64,000 bases of DNA from Volucribacter psittacicida (GTDB lineage: Bacteria; Pseudomonadota; Gammaproteobacteria; Enterobacterales; Pasteurellaceae): contig NZ_SMFT01000006.1 of assembly GCF_004339025.1 (NCBI RefSeq), positions 1 through 64,000 of the forward strand, in the 5' to 3' direction. The position numbers and the translations under genes were made by a program. Below the pieces are notes generated by a model that made no database searches, was not told the DNA's origin, and saw nothing but the letters and a program-made list of their open reading frames with translations. Shown here piece by piece: positions 21,952 to 33,604 of this stretch. Numbering within the stretch: position 1 is the stretch's first letter; each line of letters starts with the position of its first letter.

Positions 21952-22011
21952 AGTCGTTTCAATTTAAAATAAGGCAAGGCGTGAACGCGGTATTATTTTA
22001 AGGGCGATTAT
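21952..22011. repeat. Dispersed palindromic repeat, copy D
   Basis: Begins AGTCGTTTCAATTTAAAATA and ends ATTATTTTAAGGGCGATTAT, with the core AGGCAAGGCGTGAACGCGGT. It is in the reverse orientation to copy C. It occupies the 323-bp rplL-rpoB gap together with the attenuator at 21857 and a USS near 22050. Confidence 0.65.
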
Positions 22012-22149
22012 AATAAGATTGAATTTCACCCCACTACAGAAGTAAGGTTCAGAGTGCGGTCATTTTAAACGGTTAATCATTGCCGCGATGTCATAGTTAA
22101 ATCTCTAGCTATTGCGGTTGGGTCACTGAACAGCAAGCAGAGGAACCCT

Positions 22150-25100
22150 ATGGTTTACTCCTACACCGAAAAAAAACGAATTCGTAAAGACTTCGGCAAA
22201 CGTCCGCAAGTTTTAAACGTACCTTATTTATTAACAATTCAATTAGACTCTTTTGATAAATTTATTCAAAGAGATCCCGAAGGTCAACAAGGCTTAGAAG
22301 CCGCTTTTCGTTCTGTATTTCCTATTGTCAGCAATAATGGAAGTACGGAGTTACAATATGTAAGTTATACATTAGGTGAGCCAGTATTTGATGTGCGTGA
22401 ATGTCAAATTCGTGGTACAACCTATGCCGCCCCATTACGTGTTAAGCTACGCCTAGTGAGTTATGATAAAGAATCTAGTGCTGGGGCAATTAAAGATATT
22501 AAAGAACAAGATGTTTATATGGGTGAAATTCCATTAATGACTGAAAACGGTACTTTTGTCATTAATGGGACAGAGCGTGTTATTGTTTCACAATTACACC
22601 GCAGCCCAGGCGTATTTTTTGATAGTGATAAGGGAAAAACCCATTCTTCAGGTAAAGTATTATATAACGCAAGAATTATCCCTTATCGTGGCTCTTGGTT
22701 GGATTTTGAGTTTGATCCAAAAGATAATTTATTTGCACGTATTGACCGTCGCCGTAAATTACCTGCGACCATTATTTTACGAGCGTTAAACTATACCACT
22801 GAAGAAATTCTTGATCTTTTCTTTGATAAAGTGGTTTTTGAAATTAAAGATCAGAAGTTATTGATGACATTAGTGCCTGAAAGATTAAGAGGCGAAACAG
22901 CAACTTTTGATATTGAGGCAAATGGCACCGTTTATGTTGAGCGTGGTCGCCGTATTACTGCACGCCATATTCGTGCTTTACAAAAAGACAATATTAGCCA
23001 AGTAGAAGTACCAACCGAATATATTATTGGTAAAGTTGCGGCAAAAGATTATGTGGATTTAGAAACAGGCGAAGTAATTTGTGCGGCGAATATGGAAATT
23101 TCCTTAGAAATTTTGGCCAAGTTAGCACAAGCAGGTTATACCACAATTGAAGCCTTATTTACCAATGATTTAGATCATGGGCCATATATTTCTGAGACTT
23201 TACGCATCGATCCTTCTTACGATCGTCTAAGTGCTTTAGTTGAAATCTATCGTATGATGCGTCCGGGCGAGCCACCAACAAAAGAAGCCGCAGAGGCATT
23301 ATTTGATAATTTATTCTTCTCGTTAGATCGTTATGATTTATCTGCGGTAGGACGTATGAAGTTTAATCGTTCTATCGGCTTAGAAGAAGCCTCCGGCAGT
23401 GGCGTATTAAGCAATGAAGATATTATCAATGTGATGAGAAAGCTCATTGATATTCGTAATGGACGTGGCGAAGTTGATGATATTGACCATTTAGGTAACC
23501 GTCGTATTCGTTCTGTGGGAGAAATGGCAGAAAACCAATTCCGTATTGGTTTAGTGCGTGTTGAACGCGCGGTTAAAGAACGTTTATCTCTTGGCGATTT
23601 AGATTCGGTAACTCCACAAGATTTAATTAATGCGAAACCGATTTCAGCGGCAGTAAAAGAATTTTTTGGTTCATCACAGCTTTCACAATTTATGGATCAA
23701 AATAACCCATTGTCAGAGGTTACACACAAACGTCGTATTTCTGCTTTAGGTCCAGGTGGTTTAACTCGTGAACGTGCAGGCTTTGAGGTGCGAGATGTAC
23801 ATGCTACCCATTATGGTCGTGTGTGTCCAATTGAAACACCAGAAGGACCAAATATCGGTTTGATTAACTCGCTATCTGTTTATGCTCGAACCAATAATTA
23901 TGGCTTCCTTGAAACCCCATATCGTAAGGTTGTCAATGGACAGGTAACAGAAGAAATAGAATATTTATCTGCTATTGAAGAAGGGCATTATGTTATTGCA
24001 CAGGCGAATGCCAATTTGGATGAGAATTTCCGCTTTACAGATGCTTATGTTACCGCGCGTGGTGAGCATGGTGAGTCAGGTTTATATCGTCCAGAAGAAA
24101 TCCATTATATGGACGTATCAACCCAACAAGTGGTTTCTGTGGCGGCCGCATTAATCCCATTCTTAGAGCACGATGATGCGAACCGTGCGTTAATGGGAGC
24201 AAACATGCAACGTCAAGCAGTACCAACATTACGCGCGGATAAGCCGTTAGTGGGTACAGGTATGGAAAAACCTGTTGCATTGGATTCAGGGGTTGCGGTT
24301 GTAGCGAAACGTGGCGGTATTATTCAATATGTGGATTCTTCACGTATTGTCGTCAAAGTGAATGAAGATGAAACCGTTGCAGGCGAGTCGGGCATTGATA
24401 TTTATAATTTAATTAAATACACCCGTTCTAACCAAAATACTTGTATTAACCAAATTCCTTGCGTGTCTTTAGGCGAGCCGATCGAGCGTGGCGAGATTAT
24501 GGCTGATGGTCCATCTACGGATTTAGGTGAACTAGCTCTTGGACAAAATATGCGTGTGGCATTTATGCCTTGGAATGGTTATAACTTTGAAGACTCAATG
24601 TTAGTGTCTGAACGCGTTGTGCAAGAAGATCGTTTTACCACTATTCATATTCAGGAATTATCTTGTATTGCTCGTGATACTAAATTAGGGGCAGAAGAAA
24701 TTACCGCCGATATTCCAAATGTAGGGGAAGCTGCGTTAAGTAAACTTGATGAATCAGGGATTGTTTATATTGGTGCTGAAGTAAAAGGCGGCGATATTCT
24801 GGTGGGTAAAGTTACACCAAAAGGGGAAACCCAATTAACCCCAGAGGAAAAATTATTGCGTGCAATCTTTGGTGAAAAAGCCTCTGATGTGAAAGATTCA
24901 TCATTGCGTGTACCAAATAGCGTATCAGGTACGGTTATTGATGTACAAGTGTTTACCCGTGATGGCGTGGAAAAAGATAAACGTGCATTAGAAATTGAAG
25001 AAATGCAGCTTAAACAAGCGAAAAAAGATCTTGTGGCTGAATTAGAAATTTTAGAAGCAGGTTTATTTACTCGTGTCCGTAACTTGTTAGTGAATAGCGG

Positions 25101-26178
25101 TGTTGATGCTGCGCAATTAGATAAACTTGAACGCACGAAGTGGTTAGAGCAAAGTTTAGCTGATGAAGAGAAACAAAATCAGTTAGAGCAATTAGCCGAA
25201 CAATATGAAGAATTACGTAAAGATTTCGAGCATAAACTTGAAGTCAAACGTAATAAAATTATTCAAGGCGATGATTTAGCACCGGGCGTGTTAAAAGTGG
25301 TAAAAGTTTATCTTGCGGTGAAACGTCATATTCAACCTGGGGATAAAATGGCAGGTCGCCATGGTAATAAAGGGGTTATTTCAAAAATTAACCCAGTGGA
25401 AGATATGCCTTATGATGAAAATGGTCAACCTGTTGATATTGTCTTAAACCCACTTGGTGTACCATCACGTATGAACATCGGTCAGATCTTGGAAACCCAC
25501 CTTGGCTTAGCGGCGAAAGGGATTGGCGATAAGATCAATGAAATGATCAAACAAAAACAAGATGTTGAGAAATTACGTGGTTATATCCAGAAGGCTTATG
25601 ATCTCGGGGAAGGCTCACAAAAAGTGGATCTTAGTACCTTTAGTGATGAAGAAGTGATGCGTTTAGCCCAAAACTTGCGTAAAGGTATGCCATTGGCGAC
25701 ACCTGTATTTGATGGTGCCCATGAAAAAGAGATCAAAGAGTTACTTGAATTAGGTGGCTTACCGACTTCTGGTCAAATTACCCTTTATGATGGTCGTACA
25801 GGGGAAAAATTTGAGCGTCCAGTAACCGTTGGTTATATGTATATGCTCAAGTTAAACCACTTAGTTGATGACAAAATGCACGCTCGTTCAACAGGGTCTT
25901 ATAGTCTTGTTACTCAGCAACCATTGGGTGGTAAAGCACAATTCGGTGGTCAGCGTTTCGGTGAGATGGAGGTATGGGCATTAGAGGCTTATGGTGCGGC
26001 TTATACCTTACAAGAAATGTTGACAGTAAAATCTGATGACGTGAATGGACGTACCAAAATGTATAAAAACATTGTGGGCGGCACGCACGAAATGGATCCG
26101 GGTATGCCAGAATCTTTCAATGTATTGTTGAAAGAAATCCGTTCATTAGGGATCAACATCGATTTAGATGAAGAATAA
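22150..26178 (+). CDS. rpoB: RNA polymerase beta subunit
   Basis: Catalytic subunit forming half of the polymerase active cleft. The protein is 1342 residues, the usual gammaproteobacterial length, with [19 protein letters not shown] at the start. The rifampicin-binding region [20 protein letters not shown] then [11 protein letters not shown] carries no classical resistance substitution. The C-terminus has [11 protein letters not shown] and the [20 protein letters not shown] clamp segment, shown here only by its ends. rpoC follows after 104 bp containing an inverted USS pair. Confidence 0.99.
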   Translation: MVYSYTEKKRIRKDFGKRPQVLNVPYLLTIQLDSFDKFIQRDPEGQQGLEAAFRSVFPIVSNNGSTELQYVSYTLGEPVFDVRECQIRGTTYAAPLRVKLRLVSYDKESSAGAIKDIKEQDVYMGEIPLMTENGTFVINGTERVIVSQLHRSPGVFFDSDKGKTHSSGKVLYNARIIPYRGSWLDFEFDPKDNLFARIDRRRKLPATIILRALNYTTEEILDLFFDKVVFEIKDQKLLMTLVPERLRGETATFDIEANGTVYVERGRRITARHIRALQKDNISQVEVPTEYIIGKVAAKDYVDLETGEVICAANMEISLEILAKLAQAGYTTIEALFTNDLDHGPYISETLRIDPSYDRLSALVEIYRMMRPGEPPTKEAAEALFDNLFFSLDRYDLSAVGRMKFNRSIGLEEASGSGVLSNEDIINVMRKLIDIRNGRGEVDDIDHLGNRRIRSVGEMAENQFRIGLVRVERAVKERLSLGDLDSVTPQDLINAKPISAAVKEFFGSSQLSQFMDQNNPLSEVTHKRRISALGPGGLTRERAGFEVRDVHATHYGRVCPIETPEGPNIGLINSLSVYARTNNYGFLETPYRKVVNGQVTEEIEYLSAIEEGHYVIAQANANLDENFRFTDAYVTARGEHGESGLYRPEEIHYMDVSTQQVVSVAAALIPFLEHDDANRALMGANMQRQAVPTLRADKPLVGTGMEKPVALDSGVAVVAKRGGIIQYVDSSRIVVKVNEDETVAGESGIDIYNLIKYTRSNQNTCINQIPCVSLGEPIERGEIMADGPSTDLGELALGQNMRVAFMPWNGYNFEDSMLVSERVVQEDRFTTIHIQELSCIARDTKLGAEEITADIPNVGEAALSKLDESGIVYIGAEVKGGDILVGKVTPKGETQLTPEEKLLRAIFGEKASDVKDSSLRVPNSVSGTVIDVQVFTRDGVEKDKRALEIEEMQLKQAKKDLVAELEILEAGLFTRVRNLLVNSGVDAAQLDKLERTKWLEQSLADEEKQNQLEQLAEQYEELRKDFEHKLEVKRNKIIQGDDLAPGVLKVVKVYLAVKRHIQPGDKMAGRHGNKGVISKINPVEDMPYDENGQPVDIVLNPLGVPSRMNIGQILETHLGLAAKGIGDKINEMIKQKQDVEKLRGYIQKAYDLGEGSQKVDLSTFSDEEVMRLAQNLRKGMPLATPVFDGAHEKEIKELLELGGLPTSGQITLYDGRTGEKFERPVTVGYMYMLKLNHLVDDKMHARSTGSYSLVTQQPLGGKAQFGGQRFGEMEVWALEAYGAAYTLQEMLTVKSDDVNGRTKMYKNIVGGTHEMDPGMPESFNVLLKEIRSLGINIDLDEE

Positions 26179-26205
26179 TGGTGCTTTAAGCCAATGAATA
26201 CGCCC

Positions 26206-26251
26206 AAGTGCGGTGAGTTTTTAAAAAATTTTTTAAATTTCGACCGCACTT
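26206..26251. repeat. Inverted uptake-sequence pair between rpoB and rpoC
   Basis: AAGTGCGGT (26206-26214) and ACCGCACTT (26243-26251) flank an A/T-rich loop with AAAAAATTTTTTAAATTT. The potential hairpin sits inside an operon whose two products are needed in equal amounts, so strong termination here is unlikely. It may instead be an mRNA-processing or stability hairpin. Confidence 0.7.
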
Positions 26252-26282
26252 GAATTAGTTTAACTCCGACGGGAGCAAATCA

Positions 26283-29200
26283 GTGAAAGACTTAGTGAAG
26301 TTTTTAAAAGCGCAAGCAAAATCAACAGAGGATTTTGATGCGATAAAAATCGGTTTAGCCTCACCAGATACGATTCGTTCGTGGTCATTTGGTGAAGTGA
26401 AAAAGCCTGAAACTATTAATTACCGTACCTTTAAACCAGAACGTGATGGGTTGTTCTGTGCTCGTATTTTTGGGCCAGTAAAAGATTATGAATGTTTATG
26501 TGGTAAATATAAACGTTTAAAACACCGTGGTGTGATTTGTGAAAAATGCGGTGTTGAGGTAACACAAGCCAAAGTACGTCGTGATCGTATGGGACATATT
26601 GAGCTTGCTTGCCCAGTAGCTCATATTTGGTTCTTAAAATCTTTACCGTCCCGTATTGGTTTATTATTGGATATGCCATTACGCGATATTGAACGAGTAC
26701 TTTATTTTGAAAGCTATATTGTGATTGAGCCGGGTATGACTGATTTAGAAAAAGGTCAGTTATTAACCGAAGAGCAATTTATGGATGCGGAAGATCGTTG
26801 GGCGGATGAATTTGATGCCAAAATGGGTGCTGAAGCTATCCAAGCCTTATTACGCAATATGGATCTTGAACATGAATGTGAAACCTTGCGTGAAGAATTA
26901 CAAGAAACGAATTCTGAAACCAAGCGTAAGAAAATCACTAAACGCTTGAAATTATTAGAGGCTTTCATTCAATCAGGCAATAAACCAGAATGGATGGTAT
27001 TAACCGTATTACCTGTATTACCACCAGATTTACGTCCGTTAGTGCCATTAGACGGTGGACGTTTTGCCACTTCGGATTTAAATGATCTTTATCGCCGTGT
27101 GATTAACCGTAACAACCGTTTAAAACGTTTATTGGATTTAATTGCGCCAGATATTATTGTGCGTAATGAAAAACGTATGTTACAAGAGTCTGTTGATGCC
27201 TTATTGGATAATGGTCGTCGTGGTCGTGCGATTACTGGCTCAAATAAACGCCCATTAAAATCTTTGGCAGATATGATCAAGGGTAAACAAGGTCGTTTTC
27301 GTCAAAATCTCTTGGGTAAACGTGTTGACTATTCGGGACGTTCGGTAATTACCGTTGGACCATATTTGCATTTACACCAATGTGGCTTACCGAAAAAAAT
27401 GGCATTGGAATTATTCCGTCCATTTATTTATGCCAAATTAGAAAGTCGTGGCTTTGCTTCGACCATTAAAGCGGCGAAGAAAATGGTTGAGCGTGAAGAT
27501 GCGGTGGTTTGGGATATTTTAGCGGAAGTTATCCGTGAGCATCCAATTTTATTAAACCGTGCACCAACCTTGCACCGTTTAGGTATTCAGGCATTTGAGC
27601 CAATCTTAATTGAAGGTAAAGCGATTCAGTTACATCCATTAGTTTGTGCGGCATTTAACGCGGACTTCGATGGTGACCAAATGGCGGTACATGTGCCATT
27701 AACCTTAGAAGCTCAATTAGAAGCTCGTGCGTTGATGATGTCAACCAATAACATTTTATCACCAGCCAATGGTGAGCCGATTATCGTACCTTCGCAAGAC
27801 GTGGTCTTAGGGCTTTATTATATGACCCGTGAAAAAGTCAATGCCAAAGGTGAAGGAATGTTATTGCAAGATCCGCGCGAAGCTGAAAAGGCTTATCGTA
27901 CGGGACAAGCAGAATTGCACGCTAGAGTAAAAGTACGTATTACGGAATACAATAAAAATGAGGCGGGCGAATTTACTCGTGAAACCAATTTGGTTGATAC
28001 CACCATTGGACGTGCGATTTTATGGATGATTGCGCCTAAAGGTATGCCATTTAGCTTATTTAACCAAACCTTAGGTAAAAAAGCGATTTCAAAATTAATT
28101 AATGAAAGCTATCGTCGTTTGGGTATGAAGCCAAGTGTTATTTTTGCAGACCAAATTATGTACACTGGTTTTGCTTATGCTGCACGTTCTGGTTCATCAG
28201 TAGGTATTGATGATATGGTGATCCCAGAGAAAAAATATGAAATCATTTCCGCAGCTGAAGAAGAAGTTGCTGAAATTCAAGAGCAATTCCAATCTGGTTT
28301 GGTTACCGCAGGCGAACGCTATAATAAGGTGATCGATATTTGGGCTGCCGCTAATGAACGTGTAGCTAAAGCGATGATGGAAAATCTTTCTACGGAAGAA
28401 GTGATTAACCGTGATGGTTTACCAGAAAAACAAGCTTCATTTAATAGTATCTTTATGATGGCGGATTCAGGGGCGCGTGGTTCAGCGGCTCAGATTCGTC
28501 AGTTAGCGGGTATGCGTGGTTTGATGGCTCGTCCAGATGGCTCAATTATTGAAACGCCAATTACGGCAAACTTCCGTGAAGGGTTAAACGTATTACAGTA
28601 CTTTATTTCTACTCATGGTGCCCGTAAAGGTTTGGCAGATACGGCATTAAAAACAGCGAACTCAGGTTACTTAACTCGTCGTCTCGTTGATGTGGCACAA
28701 GATCTCGTTATTATTGAAGAGGATTGTGGTACTCACGAAGGCATTACTATGACCCCATTAATTGAAGGGGGCGATGTTAAAGAAGCCTTGCGTGATCGTG
28801 TATTGGGTCGTGTTGCAGCGGAAGATATTTTAAAACCGGGTACAGAGGAAGTATTAATTCCACGTAATACCCTGCTTGATGAAAAACTTTGTGATCTGAT
28901 TGACGCAAATTCGGTAGATAGCATTAAAGTACGTTCAGTGGTAACCTGTGATACGGACTTTGGGGTTTGTGCGAAATGTTATGGACGTGATCTTGCTCGC
29001 GGTCATCTCATTAACCAAGGTGAAGCCGTTGGGGTTATCGCCGCACAATCTATCGGTGAGCCAGGAACTCAGTTGACCATGCGTACCTTCCATATCGGTG
29101 GTGCAGCATCTGCGGCAGCGAAAGAATCAAGTGTACAGGTTAAAAATACAGGTACATTGAAATTAGCTAATGTGAAATTTGTTACCAATAAAGAAGATAA

Positions 29201-30533
29201 ATTGGTCTTAACTTCACGTAATACAGAACTTACTATTGTTGATGCCTTTGGACGCACCAAAGAACATTATAAAGTTCCTTATGGTGCTGTATTAAGCAAA
29301 GGCGATGGACAAGAGGTTAATGCTGGCGAAACTGTTGCTAACTGGGATCCACATACTATGCCAGTGGTATCAGAAGCAACTGGTTTTGTGAAATATGTTG
29401 ACATTGTTGATGGCTTAACAGTAACACGTCAAACTGATGAACTGACAGGCTTATCTTCTATTGTGGTACAAGATGTTGGGGAACGTGCAAGTTCAGGTAA
29501 AGATCTTCGTCCAGCCTTAAAATTAGTTGATGCCAAAGGTAACGATATTTTAATTCCGGGAACCGATGTTGCTGCGCAATATTTCTTACCGGGTAAAGCC
29601 ATTGTGACTTTAGAAGATGGGGCAGAGGTAAGAATCGGTGATGCCTTAGCGCGTATTCCACAAGAATCAGTTGGTACGAAAGATATTACTGGTGGTCTTC
29701 CACGCGTTGCGGATCTCTTTGAAGCTCGTAAACCAAAAGAAGCGGCCATCTTGGCTGAAATTTCAGGGGTTGTTTCTTTCGGCAAGGAAACTAAAGGTAA
29801 ACGTCGCTTATTGATCACCCCAACGGAAGGTGATGTTTACGAAGAAATGATACCAAAATGGCGTCAACTTAACGTCTTTGAAGGTGAAATGGTACAACGT
29901 GGTGATTTAATTTCTGATGGTGCAGAAACACCACATGATATTTTACGTTTACGCGGTGTGCATGCGGTAACAGAATATATCGTTAATGAAGTCCAAGAAG
30001 TTTACCGCTTACAAGGGGTAAAAATTAACGATAAACATATTGAAGTTATCGTACGCCAAATGTTGCGTAAAGCCATTATTACTAACGCCTACGACAGTGA
30101 GTTCTTAGAAGGAGAACAAGTTGAAGTGGCTCGCGTTAAGATTGTGAATCGCAAACGTGCAGCAGAAGGTAAGCCATTGGTTGAATTTGAGCGTGAATTA
30201 CTGGGTATTACCAAAGCCTCACTTGCAACAGAATCCTTCATTTCTGCGGCATCCTTCCAAGAAACAACGCGTGTGTTAACGGAAGCTGCAGTGGCGGGCA
30301 AACGTGATGAATTACGTGGCTTGAAAGAAAACGTTATTGTTGGTCGTTTAATTCCAGCAGGTACTGGCTTTGCTTACCACCAAGGTCGAGCAAAAGATCG
30401 TATGGTTGGTAATACAAAAGTCGCAATTTCTGATGAAGAAGTAGAAGACTTCTTAAATGAAAATGCCGCGGAAATTGCAGCAAATAACTTGACTGAAATG
30501 TTAAATATGGCTGCGGAAGAAACAGAAGAATAG
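26283..30533 (+). CDS. rpoC: RNA polymerase beta' subunit
   Basis: Carries the catalytic Mg2+ site in [12 protein letters not shown] (about residue 458). The protein is 1416 residues, slightly longer than E. coli (1407). The N-terminal zinc ribbon has Cys in [10 protein letters not shown] and [10 protein letters not shown] second zinc site lies in [20 protein letters not shown] near residue 890, with [19 protein letters not shown] in the trigger-loop region. The start is GTG, with GGGAGC upstream, and gives the family N-terminus [12 protein letters not shown] good terminator follows 24 bp after the stop codon. Confidence 0.99.
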   Translation: MKDLVKFLKAQAKSTEDFDAIKIGLASPDTIRSWSFGEVKKPETINYRTFKPERDGLFCARIFGPVKDYECLCGKYKRLKHRGVICEKCGVEVTQAKVRRDRMGHIELACPVAHIWFLKSLPSRIGLLLDMPLRDIERVLYFESYIVIEPGMTDLEKGQLLTEEQFMDAEDRWADEFDAKMGAEAIQALLRNMDLEHECETLREELQETNSETKRKKITKRLKLLEAFIQSGNKPEWMVLTVLPVLPPDLRPLVPLDGGRFATSDLNDLYRRVINRNNRLKRLLDLIAPDIIVRNEKRMLQESVDALLDNGRRGRAITGSNKRPLKSLADMIKGKQGRFRQNLLGKRVDYSGRSVITVGPYLHLHQCGLPKKMALELFRPFIYAKLESRGFASTIKAAKKMVEREDAVVWDILAEVIREHPILLNRAPTLHRLGIQAFEPILIEGKAIQLHPLVCAAFNADFDGDQMAVHVPLTLEAQLEARALMMSTNNILSPANGEPIIVPSQDVVLGLYYMTREKVNAKGEGMLLQDPREAEKAYRTGQAELHARVKVRITEYNKNEAGEFTRETNLVDTTIGRAILWMIAPKGMPFSLFNQTLGKKAISKLINESYRRLGMKPSVIFADQIMYTGFAYAARSGSSVGIDDMVIPEKKYEIISAAEEEVAEIQEQFQSGLVTAGERYNKVIDIWAAANERVAKAMMENLSTEEVINRDGLPEKQASFNSIFMMADSGARGSAAQIRQLAGMRGLMARPDGSIIETPITANFREGLNVLQYFISTHGARKGLADTALKTANSGYLTRRLVDVAQDLVIIEEDCGTHEGITMTPLIEGGDVKEALRDRVLGRVAAEDILKPGTEEVLIPRNTLLDEKLCDLIDANSVDSIKVRSVVTCDTDFGVCAKCYGRDLARGHLINQGEAVGVIAAQSIGEPGTQLTMRTFHIGGAASAAAKESSVQVKNTGTLKLANVKFVTNKEDKLVLTSRNTELTIVDAFGRTKEHYKVPYGAVLSKGDGQEVNAGETVANWDPHTMPVVSEATGFVKYVDIVDGLTVTRQTDELTGLSSIVVQDVGERASSGKDLRPALKLVDAKGNDILIPGTDVAAQYFLPGKAIVTLEDGAEVRIGDALARIPQESVGTKDITGGLPRVADLFEARKPKEAAILAEISGVVSFGKETKGKRRLLITPTEGDVYEEMIPKWRQLNVFEGEMVQRGDLISDGAETPHDILRLRGVHAVTEYIVNEVQEVYRLQGVKINDKHIEVIVRQMLRKAIITNAYDSEFLEGEQVEVARVKIVNRKRAAEGKPLVEFERELLGITKASLATESFISAASFQETTRVLTEAAVAGKRDELRGLKENVIVGRLIPAGTGFAYHQGRAKDRMVGNTKVAISDEEVEDFLNENAAEIAANNLTEMLNMAAEETEE

Positions 30534-30556
30534 GTTATCTGTTTACTTCAATTTAA

Positions 30557-30586
30557 AAAGATCTAGCATTAGCTAGGTCTTTTTTT
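30557..30586 (+). terminator. Rho-independent terminator of rpoBC
   Basis: AAAGATCTAGC (30557-30567) pairs with GCTAGGTCTTT (one G-T pair) across a 4-base loop and ends in T8. Confidence 0.9.
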
Positions 30587-30596
30587 ATATCAATTT

Positions 30597-30612
30597 TGTG
30601 ATCTAGTTCAAA
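30597..30612 (+). promoter_or_regulatory. CRP-like site upstream of nhaA
   Basis: TGTGA-TCTAGT-TCAAA matches TGTGA-N6-TCACA at 9 of 10 conserved bases. A TATAAT lies at 30653-30658, so the site would be centred near -60, a class I activator position. The -35 element is weak. Binding is inference. Confidence 0.4.
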
Positions 30613-30730
30613 GATAAACAAATTTTATTTGTTGAATTGTGGTAATCATTCATATAATCTTGTTCTAATAGATGCCTTATATGAAATCTAAATTTATATG
30701 GAGTAATTTTCTTATTTGAGAGGAACTTAT

Positions 30731-31903
30731 ATGTTAGAAAGTACGAAAAAATTTTTTCAATCAGAATCCGCAGGTGGGATATTGCTACTTGCCTTTGCAT
30801 TATTAGCAATTATTTTTGCTAATACAGGATTTAATTCTGTTTATTTTGCTTTCCTTAATATTCCTGTGAGTGTGCAATTTGGTGCATTTTCTATTGATAA
30901 AACCTTGATTCATTGGATCAATGATGGATTTATGGCGGTCTTTTTTCTCTTAGTTGGAATGGAAGTGAAGAAAGAACTGCTTAAAGGATCGTTATCAAGC
31001 TATCAACAAGCAATTTTTCCTGCCATTGCGGCAATTGGGGGAATGGTAATACCCGGAATTGTTTATTATTCAATTACCAGTGTTGAGCCAAGTTTACAAG
31101 GAGGATGGGCAATTCCTATGGCAACAGATATTGCTTTTGCCGTTGGTATTGTGGCGTTATTGGGTAAACGTGTTCCCTTAGCCTTAAAAGTCTTTTTATT
31201 AGCTTTAGCAATTATTGATGATTTAGGTGCAATCGTGATTATTGCTTTATTCTTTTCCTCTGGGTTAGATACATTATCTTTAGTGATTGCTGCTTGTGCT
31301 ATTGCTGTGTTGGTCATTATGAATCGTTATAAAGTATCTTCACTCTGTGCTTATATGGTTGTGGGGTTAGTACTTTGGGCGGCAGTGTTAAAATCGGGCG
31401 TGCATGCAACCTTAGCAGGCGTGATTTTAGGCTTTTGTATTCCGTTAAAAGGAAAAAATGGGGAAAAACCATTACATGATTTTGAACATATTTTAGCACC
31501 TTGGTGTTCATTTTTTGTGTTACCTTTATTCGCTTTTGCAAATGCGGGGGTTTATTTAGGGAATATTAACTTAGCTATGCTTACTTCACCTCTGCCATTG
31601 GGGATTGCATTAGGGTTGTTATTAGGTAAGCCTCTAGGGGTATTTGGATTTAGTTTTTTATCCGTAAAACTAGGGATTGCAAAACTACCTCAAGGTGTCA
31701 ACTTTACTCAAATTTTTGCGGTCGCTGTGCTTTGCGGTATTGGTTTTACGATGTCAATGTTTTTAGCGGGATTGGCTTTTGGTGAAGAAGCAGGTGATAT
31801 GATTAATACGTTATCACGTTTAGGGATTTTGTTAGGCTCTTCATTATCTGCTGTGATAGGTTACGTTTTGTTGAGAATGAGTACAAATGAAGTGAGTAAA
31901 TAA
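30731..31903 (+). CDS. nhaA: Na+/H+ antiporter NhaA
   Basis: Exchanges internal Na+ or Li+ for external H+ at alkaline pH or high salt. The protein is 390 residues with about twelve helices. The ion-binding Asp pair is in [17 protein letters not shown], with [18 protein letters not shown] and [13 protein letters not shown] downstream. A TTG at 30716 also opens the frame, but the ATG at 30731, preceded by AGAGGAAC, matches the family start ([16 protein letters not shown]). nhaR follows after 4 bp, so the pair is an operon as in E. coli. Confidence 0.96.
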   Translation: MLESTKKFFQSESAGGILLLAFALLAIIFANTGFNSVYFAFLNIPVSVQFGAFSIDKTLIHWINDGFMAVFFLLVGMEVKKELLKGSLSSYQQAIFPAIAAIGGMVIPGIVYYSITSVEPSLQGGWAIPMATDIAFAVGIVALLGKRVPLALKVFLLALAIIDDLGAIVIIALFFSSGLDTLSLVIAACAIAVLVIMNRYKVSSLCAYMVVGLVLWAAVLKSGVHATLAGVILGFCIPLKGKNGEKPLHDFEHILAPWCSFFVLPLFAFANAGVYLGNINLAMLTSPLPLGIALGLLLGKPLGVFGFSFLSVKLGIAKLPQGVNFTQIFAVAVLCGIGFTMSMFLAGLAFGEEAGDMINTLSRLGILLGSSLSAVIGYVLLRMSTNEVSK

Positions 31904-31907
31904 TTTT

Positions 31908-32789
31908 ATGTTACTCAATTTTAATCAGCTTTATTATTTTTGGGTAGTTTGTAAAAGCGGCTCGGTTAGCCAAGCCGCTCAAAGTCTGTCTTTAACTTCT
32001 CAAGCAATTACTAGCCAAATTAGAGCGTTAGAAAACCGTTTTAATGGAAAATTATTTAAACGACAGGGGCGAGGTATTGAACCTACGGAATTAGGCAAAA
32101 TTGTTTTTCGTTATTGTGAAAAAATGTTTTCTCTAAGCCAAGAAATGCTTGAAATTATTGATTCTCATCAAGAACAATATTTATCCTTTAATGTCGGTGT
32201 TGCGGATGCTTTATCAAAGCCATTAGTTAGTCAAATTTTACAAAAAACACAACAACAAAATAATCGAATAAAATTAAGGTGCTTTGAATCTACGCATGAA
32301 TTATTATTAGAACAGCTTGCTCATCATCAAATTGATATGTTTCTTTCTGATTGTCCAGTAGATTCAGCACAACAAGAAGGAATTTATTCTATTAAATTAG
32401 GTGAATCTCCTCTAAGTTTCTTTGCATTATCGCCTGATCTCTCAAAACCCTTTCCGTATTGCTTAGAAGATAATCCTATGTTACTACCGAGTGCAAAAAC
32501 CGCATTAGGACGTAAGTTACAATCTTGGATAAACCTAAAAGGGCTACATATTCAGGTCTTAGGGGAATTTGATGATGCAGCTTTAATGAAAGCCTTTGCT
32601 TTATCACAAAATGCTATCTTAGTTTTACCTTCGATTTGTAGTAATGAGCGTGAACATTTAATTGAAGTTGGTCAGACTAAAGAAATAAGCGAATCATATT
32701 ATGCGATTTTTGTTGAGCGAGTTATTCAACATCCTGCGGTAAAGGCAATTTGTACGGAAGATTTTACGGATTTATTTTATTTAGAATAG
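31908..32789 (+). CDS. nhaR: LysR-type activator NhaR
   Basis: Na+-responsive transcriptional activator of nhaA. The 293-residue protein has an N-terminal winged-helix domain (FNQLYYFWVVCKSGSVSQAA with TSQAITSQIRALE) and a LysR substrate-binding domain. GVADALSKPLV, LRCFESTHELLLEQL and FLSDCPVDSAQQEGIYS match E. coli NhaR closely. It lies 4 bp after nhaA with a weak ribosome site, suggesting translational coupling. Confidence 0.94.
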   Translation: MLLNFNQLYYFWVVCKSGSVSQAAQSLSLTSQAITSQIRALENRFNGKLFKRQGRGIEPTELGKIVFRYCEKMFSLSQEMLEIIDSHQEQYLSFNVGVADALSKPLVSQILQKTQQQNNRIKLRCFESTHELLLEQLAHHQIDMFLSDCPVDSAQQEGIYSIKLGESPLSFFALSPDLSKPFPYCLEDNPMLLPSAKTALGRKLQSWINLKGLHIQVLGEFDDAALMKAFALSQNAILVLPSICSNEREHLIEVGQTKEISESYYAIFVERVIQHPAVKAICTEDFTDLFYLE

Positions 32790-32865
32790 AATATCATATT
32801 AAAATCATGAAATTTTTATAATTTCCTTTGACTATTTTGTCCGCTAAGGGTAATATTCTCGCCCT

Positions 32866-33390
32866 ATGCAGAAGGTAAAATTACCCTTAACCGTTGATCC
32901 GGTTAAAGACGCTCAACGAAGATTAGATTATGTGGGTTATTACGCACAGGATCAACTCGTACGTTTAACTGAATCAGTAAGTCAAGTGCTCAGTAATGTG
33001 CAGGTGACTTTATCATTTTTTATTGATCCACAAAAATTGGTGGTAATGGAAGGAAAAGCGAACGTTGATGTAGAATTAATTTGTCAACGTTGTCAACAAC
33101 CTATGGTTAAAACTTTAACCGCAGCGTTTTGTTATAGCCCCGTTGCTAATTTGGATCAAATTGATGTATTGCCTGAAATTTATGAGCCAATAGAGTTTAA
33201 TGAGTTTGGCGAAATAGATTTAATTGGTACTATTGAAGACGAGTTAATTCTTACGTTGCCGTTAGTACCAATGCATGAACCTGAACACTGTGAAGTGTCC
33301 GTGGCGGAGCAGGTTTTTGGTCAGTTGCCAGAGGAGTTGGCAAACAAACCAAATCCGTTCGCTGTATTAGCTAGTTTGAAGCAGAAGTAA
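32866..33390 (+). CDS. yceD: YceD/DUF177 family protein, 23S rRNA accumulation protein
   Basis: A 174-residue cytoplasmic protein with the DUF177 hallmarks: a CQRCxxP pair (LICQRCQQPMVKTL) and a conserved acidic end region EDELILTLPLVPMHEPEHC. In bacteria this gene almost always precedes rpmF, and the family has been linked to 23S rRNA accumulation. rpmF starts 17 bp downstream, and the two lead the lipid-synthesis cluster plsX-fabHDG. Confidence 0.9.
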   Translation: MQKVKLPLTVDPVKDAQRRLDYVGYYAQDQLVRLTESVSQVLSNVQVTLSFFIDPQKLVVMEGKANVDVELICQRCQQPMVKTLTAAFCYSPVANLDQIDVLPEIYEPIEFNEFGEIDLIGTIEDELILTLPLVPMHEPEHCEVSVAEQVFGQLPEELANKPNPFAVLASLKQK

Positions 33391-33407
33391 ATTTAGGAGT
33401 ATAGCCA

Positions 33408-33578
33408 ATGGCTGTTCAACAGAATAAAAAATCTCGTTCACGTCGTGATATGCGTCGTTCACACGATGCCTTAACCACTGCTGCATTATCTGTAGATAAA
33501 GCAAGTGGTGAAACCCATTTACGTCACCACGTTACCGCTGATGGTTACTATCGTGGTCGTAAGGTTATCAATAAATAA
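33408..33578 (+). CDS. rpmF: 50S ribosomal protein L32
   Basis: A 56-residue basic protein of the large ribosomal subunit. It begins [20 protein letters not shown] and has [20 protein letters not shown] near its C-terminus. The start is preceded by TAGGAGTATAGCC. It is too short for many automatic calls but lies in the invariant yceD-rpmF-plsX order. It lacks the zinc-binding cysteines found in some L32 versions. Confidence 0.97.
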   Translation: MAVQQNKKSRSRRDMRRSHDALTTAALSVDKASGETHLRHHVTADGYYRGRKVINK

Positions 33579-33604
33579 TTGTTGATTTCCTCATAGGTGA
33601 TCAT

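Noticed and set aside
24765..25136. Minus-strand 123-residue frame opposite rpoB
   Set aside because: Shadow frame produced by codon bias of the sense strand.
22150..26178. Rifampicin-resistance substitution in RpoB
   Set aside because: The resistance-determining stretch reads as wild type ([16 protein letters not shown] then ISALGPGG).
29429..29818. Minus-strand 129-residue frame opposite rpoC
   Set aside because: Shadow frame inside a highly conserved gene, with no start signal.
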